From a virus, in the IMG/VR virus record IMGVR_UViG_3300032331_002075, positions 1 through 33,677 of that record: 33,677 bases of DNA; one strand, 5' to 3'. This document shows, piece after piece, positions 29,072-33,677 of this stretch (position 1 is its first letter; each line of letters begins with the position of its first letter). The position numbers and the translations under genes were made by a program. The notes under the pieces are model-generated. The model was not told where the DNA came from, searched no databases, and saw only the letters and a list, made by a program, of their open reading frames with translations.

Positions 29072-32000
29072 TAGTGGATGCTCCTCTCTCTTTCGTCGCC
29101 GTTGTCCACGGCATTGAAGTCCAGTGTTATCGGTCCATTGCCGAAGTTTAGATACATACTGCGGACAGGGAGAGCGCCGGTAAGGAAGCCCTCGCCAGAC
29201 CACGGCCACGACTGCTGTGCCTGTGTTGGAGCATTGTTTGACCAGCAAGCAACGTCGTGCGTCACCGCTGCCTCCGGATGCTCACACCACGATCCGAACC
29301 CATACATACAAATGTCGTCGCATGGGTCGTACTCAATGTCGGGGTTTATCAGGTGGATCGGGCCGTTCGTGCATTTTGAGTATAGGTTCCCGCCAACCGT
29401 GTTGCCCCACTCATCGACAGAGGTTGGCGTGTACGCCCACTGCCTCTCCTGGTTTTCTTTGCCTAACAGCGTCGGCGTGTTTGGCTGTTGGAGCATCTGT
29501 GCCTCCATCAGCATATCGTACTTTTTGAACAGGTCGTGCGGGCAATACTCTAGGGACCACAAGCCATCGCTTGGCACCTTACACGGCTTTGTCCTGTCTT
29601 CGCACTGCGATGACAGCGAGTCTGCAAAGCACTGTAGGTTTGGTACGTCGCAGGGGAACGTCGCAGGGAATCTATAGCCGTCCTTGTGCAGTATCGGAGG
29701 AAACTGACCACTAGTAATGTACTGTCCGTTTGGCAGATACATATCGTATGCAAACGACCAACTCGCTGTCGCCTTCCACATCCGATCGTACTCGTGGATG
29801 ACGTAGAACCACCCTTTCCCGTCGCCCCAAGTTCCTGCCTCTGGCTCAACGGAAGAAATCTGACCGAACGTATCGCTGTCTACATCAATGTCGACTTCTG
29901 CCTTTGCGTGCGCGTATAGGTCAAATGGATAGTTTGCCTTTACGTCTGCCCTCAAACCGTCCCACGCCGAACCAATGTATACCCGCAGGTTTTGATCTGG
30001 CTTCCACTCTTTCACGTCCGAATCCCACCATGCGTACCCTGCCCCTGGATCAGTAACCTCGTACAGCGAAATGCCGCCGAGCGGCCTTGCGTCCGGATAC
30101 TCAAATCCCTTCGCAATGAGGTAAAGCACCCCGAGCCAATAATCCAGATATCCTTCGTCTCCGCAAGTCTGGGAGGCACCTGCCCATCCGTCCGGAAGTT
30201 CATCGCACCTGTTCAGTATCTCTGACGCCTTCGCTGTAGCGAGCCGGGGCTGGTCATACCCTGGCGGTGTTATTGTGATTTTTACTGTAAGTAGGTCTGG
30301 ACCGTTCATGGACCCAAACAAATCTGGCGATTCCCCCGCCGGAGCCCAGTACATGATGTCTGCCATCGCGGCGTCAACCTCGTCCGCGGTTCCCTCGAAT
30401 GCTAGGTTCTTGTCCCTGGCGCCGGAGTCTCCGAATGCGATCTCTCCATACGTCACGCCCACCACTGCCGATACCTCCCATTCTCTCCCCACCCTGTCTT
30501 GGTTCGTTGAAACGCCTATGTTAATGCCTTCACTGCTCCCGCTTTCGGCTTCCTGCGGCCCAGGGACTTCCAAGAAGTCTCCTCCGTAGGTCGACGAAGG
30601 GACCGTGGGTATCTCTAGTGGAGTGGCCGGCGTAACACCCTCGGCGGGCACGACATGAATAACCACAACTTCGTGAGAGTCAAGCGGGCGAACATTTTGC
30701 GGAAGCGTGATGTCTACTGTCAGTCGCGTCTCTACATCGAAGATTTCAAACGTGATCGGTATCGTGTTGATTCCGCAGTAGTTTGCGAAACAAGCAGAGT
30801 CGCCGCCGCAACTACAGTCCCTATACGAACAGAGGTAACTGTTGCATAGGCTCTGAGCCCATGCCTCTCGGTGGGCGGTGGCTCGAAACCCAACATAGCC
30901 TTCATAGATAATCTTGCACCGCTCAATGCTAGTCACGTCTGAGTAGAGGCCGCGACAGTCAACGGCGGCTAGGTCAGACGTGCATGTCGGCGCATCATTG
31001 TGCTCCTCCTCGCACCACAAGTAGTTCTGCGTGTGCTCGTCGTCGCCGTCGCCGTGACGGGAGCCGCGAATGTGCCAATCAATGATCCCGCCGTTCTCAT
31101 CAACTTCCGTTACGATGGCCTTTGCCCGCTCGTACTCTTTAGCAACTCCACCGCCCAGTTCGGGCGGCTGGTCAACGATCACCCACTCGATCGTGTCCCC
31201 TTCGGAGTAGCCTGAACCACGCAGGGCTACGCCGTTCGGATGGCACAAGTTCCGACCGTAAAAAACCCTCTTCCCCTCGGTCGGCTCAACCAGCATGACT
31301 TGAAGCACTTCGCCAGAATCGCCAACAGATGTCACTACCACCGTCTGCGGTTCCTCCGCGTCCTTGTACTCGCCTCCGCGCGGAGGGTCTTCGTAGAAGT
31401 CGATTGTGAATACGTCGCCCTCTTCGTTTCCCGATCCTGCGGTCTTGATTGACACCTCTGCCACTTGCCATAGCGGATTCGTCGGTGACGAGCCTGTGCC
31501 TGGAACAGGAGCGATGGTGAACTCAATCTCGGCCCCGCCGCTTCCTCCGGTTGCCTGTAGTTTCGGAGGCGCTATGCCGCCGGGCGTCATGCACCAGTAT
31601 CTGAAGTTGCTGAAGTTTCCTTGCGCGTCTGGAGGGTAGTCCCGTGGGTTGCAAACGTAGTCGACCGAGTACCTTGCGGTCCTCCCATCGAAGTTGGAGT
31701 CAACGTCACCGTCACCGTTCCGGTCAGCCCACCCGAACTGAAACGGCCGGAGGTACACATCAAACAGGAGGTGGGCATCAGTAAACACTTCTCCAGTTTG
31801 CGGCGCCCTGCTTCGCGTGATCACAGGCCGCAGGACCGGCGGCATCACATTTGTCCTGCGCCGCAGGACCGCTGTCTGCCCGTCGAGATCGCCAGCGTGC
31901 GCGCCAATCAAATGGCATAGTGGTGCATAAGTATCGAACGAATAGACGCATGATGGCAGTTCCACCGTCCAGCCTTGAAGTGCCTGCTCAAAAGCCTCGT

Positions 32001-32574
32001 CCGTCGGTTCTTCATAGGCGTTAATCATCCTCGCTCGCCAATAAACGTCAAAACCGTGAACAAATGTTATCCCTTCGCTACACGATTCTGGAACATACGC
32101 GCAATCCCACGTTCCGTTGCTGACATAAATCGCGTCAGCCGTGATCGGCGTGGGCGGGTCGCCATCAAGCCCCGGAAAGAACTCCAGCATTTCTGGATTC
32201 TGGATGCACAGTTGAGCCGATCCGGTGTCAGTCGTCAGCGTGACCTCTCTGGCGGGATACCATGTCAAGTTCAGTAGACCGTCGGCGAGGCCGTCATACC
32301 ACGCAGATCGCACCATTGTCAGACAGGTGTATGCGTCTGAGTATGCGCACTCTTGGCCTGCGATGCCGATGTGGGTGCTGAAATAGTTGCCGCTGCGCTT
32401 CTGTGCCCACTCGCCCCAAAACCCGCCCAGGGTGACCGTGATCGTCTCCGGCATATGGCACTTCGCGGCGATGCAGCAACACCTCGGCTCGCCCCAGAGG
32501 TTGTACAGGTAGGCGAATACGTCGTCGCCGTATCGGCCCAACTTGAAGTCGTCTTCTATCGTTCCGTATGGCAC
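29071..32574 (-). CDS. Large Cys-rich tail-region protein with EF-hand-like loop
   Basis: GTG 32574 gives 1167 residues, the biggest gene in the window. It is notable for many cysteines in short clusters (CCCIAAKC near residue 32, CSYRDCSCGGDSAC further on) and a calcium-loop-like DRNGDGDVDSNFDG at about residues 285-298. No catalytic domain was recognised. The reading frame is intact over 3.5 kb. Its place between tail-region genes suggests a virion or tail-tip protein, possibly disulphide- or metal-stabilised. Base composition looks lower in G+C than in the left arm, as often in fibre-region genes. Confidence 0.65.
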   Translation of the reverse strand: MPYGTIEDDFKLGRYGDDVFAYLYNLWGEPRCCCIAAKCHMPETITVTLGGFWGEWAQKRSGNYFSTHIGIAGQECAYSDAYTCLTMVRSAWYDGLADGLLNLTWYPAREVTLTTDTGSAQLCIQNPEMLEFFPGLDGDPPTPITADAIYVSNGTWDCAYVPESCSEGITFVHGFDVYWRARMINAYEEPTDEAFEQALQGWTVELPSCVYSFDTYAPLCHLIGAHAGDLDGQTAVLRRRTNVMPPVLRPVITRSRAPQTGEVFTDAHLLFDVYLRPFQFGWADRNGDGDVDSNFDGRTARYSVDYVCNPRDYPPDAQGNFSNFRYWCMTPGGIAPPKLQATGGSGGAEIEFTIAPVPGTGSSPTNPLWQVAEVSIKTAGSGNEEGDVFTIDFYEDPPRGGEYKDAEEPQTVVVTSVGDSGEVLQVMLVEPTEGKRVFYGRNLCHPNGVALRGSGYSEGDTIEWVIVDQPPELGGGVAKEYERAKAIVTEVDENGGIIDWHIRGSRHGDGDDEHTQNYLWCEEEHNDAPTCTSDLAAVDCRGLYSDVTSIERCKIIYEGYVGFRATAHREAWAQSLCNSYLCSYRDCSCGGDSACFANYCGINTIPITFEIFDVETRLTVDITLPQNVRPLDSHEVVVIHVVPAEGVTPATPLEIPTVPSSTYGGDFLEVPGPQEAESGSSEGINIGVSTNQDRVGREWEVSAVVGVTYGEIAFGDSGARDKNLAFEGTADEVDAAMADIMYWAPAGESPDLFGSMNGPDLLTVKITITPPGYDQPRLATAKASEILNRCDELPDGWAGASQTCGDEGYLDYWLGVLYLIAKGFEYPDARPLGGISLYEVTDPGAGYAWWDSDVKEWKPDQNLRVYIGSAWDGLRADVKANYPFDLYAHAKAEVDIDVDSDTFGQISSVEPEAGTWGDGKGWFYVIHEYDRMWKATASWSFAYDMYLPNGQYITSGQFPPILHKDGYRFPATFPCDVPNLQCFADSLSSQCEDRTKPCKVPSDGLWSLEYCPHDLFKKYDMLMEAQMLQQPNTPTLLGKENQERQWAYTPTSVDEWGNTVGGNLYSKCTNGPIHLINPDIEYDPCDDICMYGFGSWCEHPEAAVTHDVACWSNNAPTQAQQSWPWSGEGFLTGALPVRSMYLNFGNGPITLDFNAVDNGDERERSIH

Positions 32575-32575
32575 T

Positions 32576-32959
32576 TTAGCATTCCGCTGTCATAAGGACG
32601 TTCGTGCCGTTGATGCTCGCGAAGGCACAGTATCTCACGCGGTCGTAGTTCGGTGGTATCGTCACAAAGATGTTTAGCACCGAGGCTGTTTCTGGGGAGC
32701 CGTTGCTGTACTTTGGAACAAGCGCGCCATTGCTGACTTCGTAAAGGTTCACTGTCTTAAACGTCCCCTTCTCCCACTGCGTGCCTGCGGTGCTATACGC
32801 TCCGATTTTTACCGACGAAGCGGCCTGTCGCAGGGTAGAGTCTTCAAACCGGGTAGGTATCTTACCGTCGCCAAATGAAAGCGACATCGCATCTACGCGA
32901 CGAACCGTCGTTGCGATTCGCTGCGCAAAACTCTCGGTGATCTTGACGCCTTGAGTCAT
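32576..32959 (-). CDS. Structural-like phage protein
   Basis: It has 127 residues from ATG 32959. It starts MTQGVKITESFAQRIATTVR and is beta-rich later (LNIFVTIPPNYDRVRYCAFA). No family recognised. It lies one base from the start of the large Cys-rich gene, in the virion run. Confidence 0.6.
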   Translation of the reverse strand: MTQGVKITESFAQRIATTVRRVDAMSLSFGDGKIPTRFEDSTLRQAASSVKIGAYSTAGTQWEKGTFKTVNLYEVSNGALVPKYSNGSPETASVLNIFVTIPPNYDRVRYCAFASINGTNVLMTAEC

Positions 32960-32963
32960 GGGA

Positions 32964-33677
32964 TCAATCTAGGCGAAGTCTCATAAGGCCCATGTTGAAG
33001 TCAGCGAATACTTGGCATCGCTGCACAAGTGGCATGAGAGTGAGTCTTCGCGGGCTGCCGTCAAAGTTGAGAGGCACGGGCTGGGCGCTGGGACGCTGCG
33101 CGGCTTTCGCGTTAGGCGCGGAAATGAGCACGTTGGCTCGGCTGTTTTGCCCCACCAGCGTCGGCTCAATGACAGCGTTTGCGAGGCTGGGATCAATGGT
33201 GCCCAAGTCCGTCAGTTTCAGAGCGAGTGCTCCCTTTTCTACATTCGCGTTTGCATTAGCGCCGGCCACGTTCTTCACGTTAAATCCCGACACAGGGATT
33301 GCGACGTCCCACCCGAGGAACTGATTAAGGTAACTATTGAACCCAGGCTTAAAAACGAACTCGTAGTTTGCCTTCCACCCTCGCCACCTTCTGTTCCCAA
33401 CGATCTCTGCGTGCGGCGTTGCGGTTATCCCTTTCAGCATCACGCTGCGGTCGCCGCACTGAAGTGCGCCTATGCGGAATGCGTTCGTGTTTACTTGCCC
33501 AACATACATGGCGAATACGTTTGGGTCGTTTGACTGAGTCTGCTCGACCTTGATCGTGACGATCGGCTGCATCGTCATTACGCCGTCGTACATATCGCCG
33601 GCTGGATTGACTGCCATACTCCACACACCAAAATTCGGTGCTTGTGCAGGCCAGATCGGCCGCCACTTCCAACTAGG
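32964..33677 (-). CDS. Structural-like phage protein, 5' part outside window
   Basis: The frame is open to the right edge, so the true start is outside. Visible residues include PIWPAQAPNFGVWSMAVNPA and NRRWRGWKANYEFVFKPGFN, of a kind seen in conserved phage structural proteins. The C-terminus is GLMRLRLD. I cannot name the family from this part. It continues the tail-region run. Confidence 0.65.
   Translation of the reverse strand, partial: PSWKWRPIWPAQAPNFGVWSMAVNPAGDMYDGVMTMQPIVTIKVEQTQSNDPNVFAMYVGQVNTNAFRIGALQCGDRSVMLKGITATPHAEIVGNRRWRGWKANYEFVFKPGFNSYLNQFLGWDVAIPVSGFNVKNVAGANANANVEKGALALKLTDLGTIDPSLANAVIEPTLVGQNSRANVLISAPNAKAAQRPSAQPVPLNFDGSPRRLTLMPLVQRCQVFADFNMGLMRLRLD

Overview
The window reads as part of a temperate, tailed, double-stranded DNA bacteriophage (or its prophage) with high G+C DNA. 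Almost every gene lies on the minus strand in tightly packed runs, with ATGA, GTGA or TGATG overlaps between neighbours, so transcription runs mainly from right to left. Only a small gene and a tyrosine integrase (20280-21519) are on the plus strand. No rRNA, tRNA or CRISPR array was seen. The host is not named by the sequence. Small Ig-like and SGNH/DUF11 proteins, several twin-arginine signal peptides and a CsrA gene would fit a Planctomycetota-like or other aquatic Gram-negative host; this is inference only.

Right arm (about 21.5-33.7 kb, read leftwards): virion and tail-end genes. These are a partial structural gene at the edge, a 1167-residue Cys-rich protein, a baseplate-like protein, fibre-like proteins with repeats, and an SGNH-hydrolase protein that may act on host glycans. 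Among them lie a zincin-like protein, a metallophosphoesterase, a dCMP deaminase, a dNMP kinase and a holin-like membrane protein. Capsid, terminase large subunit and tape-measure genes are not visible and presumably lie outside the window.

Centre (about 12-21.5 kb): integrase, a divergent control region with operator-like dyads, a two-HTH DNA-binding protein, and a replication block. That block holds an SNF2-type helicase, a coiled-coil protein, an ssDNA-binding-like protein, an HNH endonuclease, a PrimPol-type primase and a UvrD-like helicase. A strong terminator hairpin sits just ahead of the HNH-primase-helicase run.

Left arm (0-12 kb): many small accessory genes. Recognisable ones are CsrA, a MazG-like pyrophosphohydrolase, PhoH, a GNAT-like protein, a VRR-NUC nuclease, a methyltransferase and two glycosyltransferase-like proteins. 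The most striking feature is a phage-encoded TatA-like translocase subunit (9292-9480) that overlaps a gene for a protein with a twin-arginine signal. Two more twin-arginine proteins (4707-5114, 7985-8380), a Sec-type secreted Cys-rich protein and several small membrane proteins lie nearby. This suggests a phage programme that sends its own proteins into the host envelope.

Regulation: a recurring intergenic motif (CACGCC read on the minus strand) lies before several genes, sometimes in a plausible sigma-70 promoter. One of these promoters runs into a (GTAGT)6 tandem repeat.
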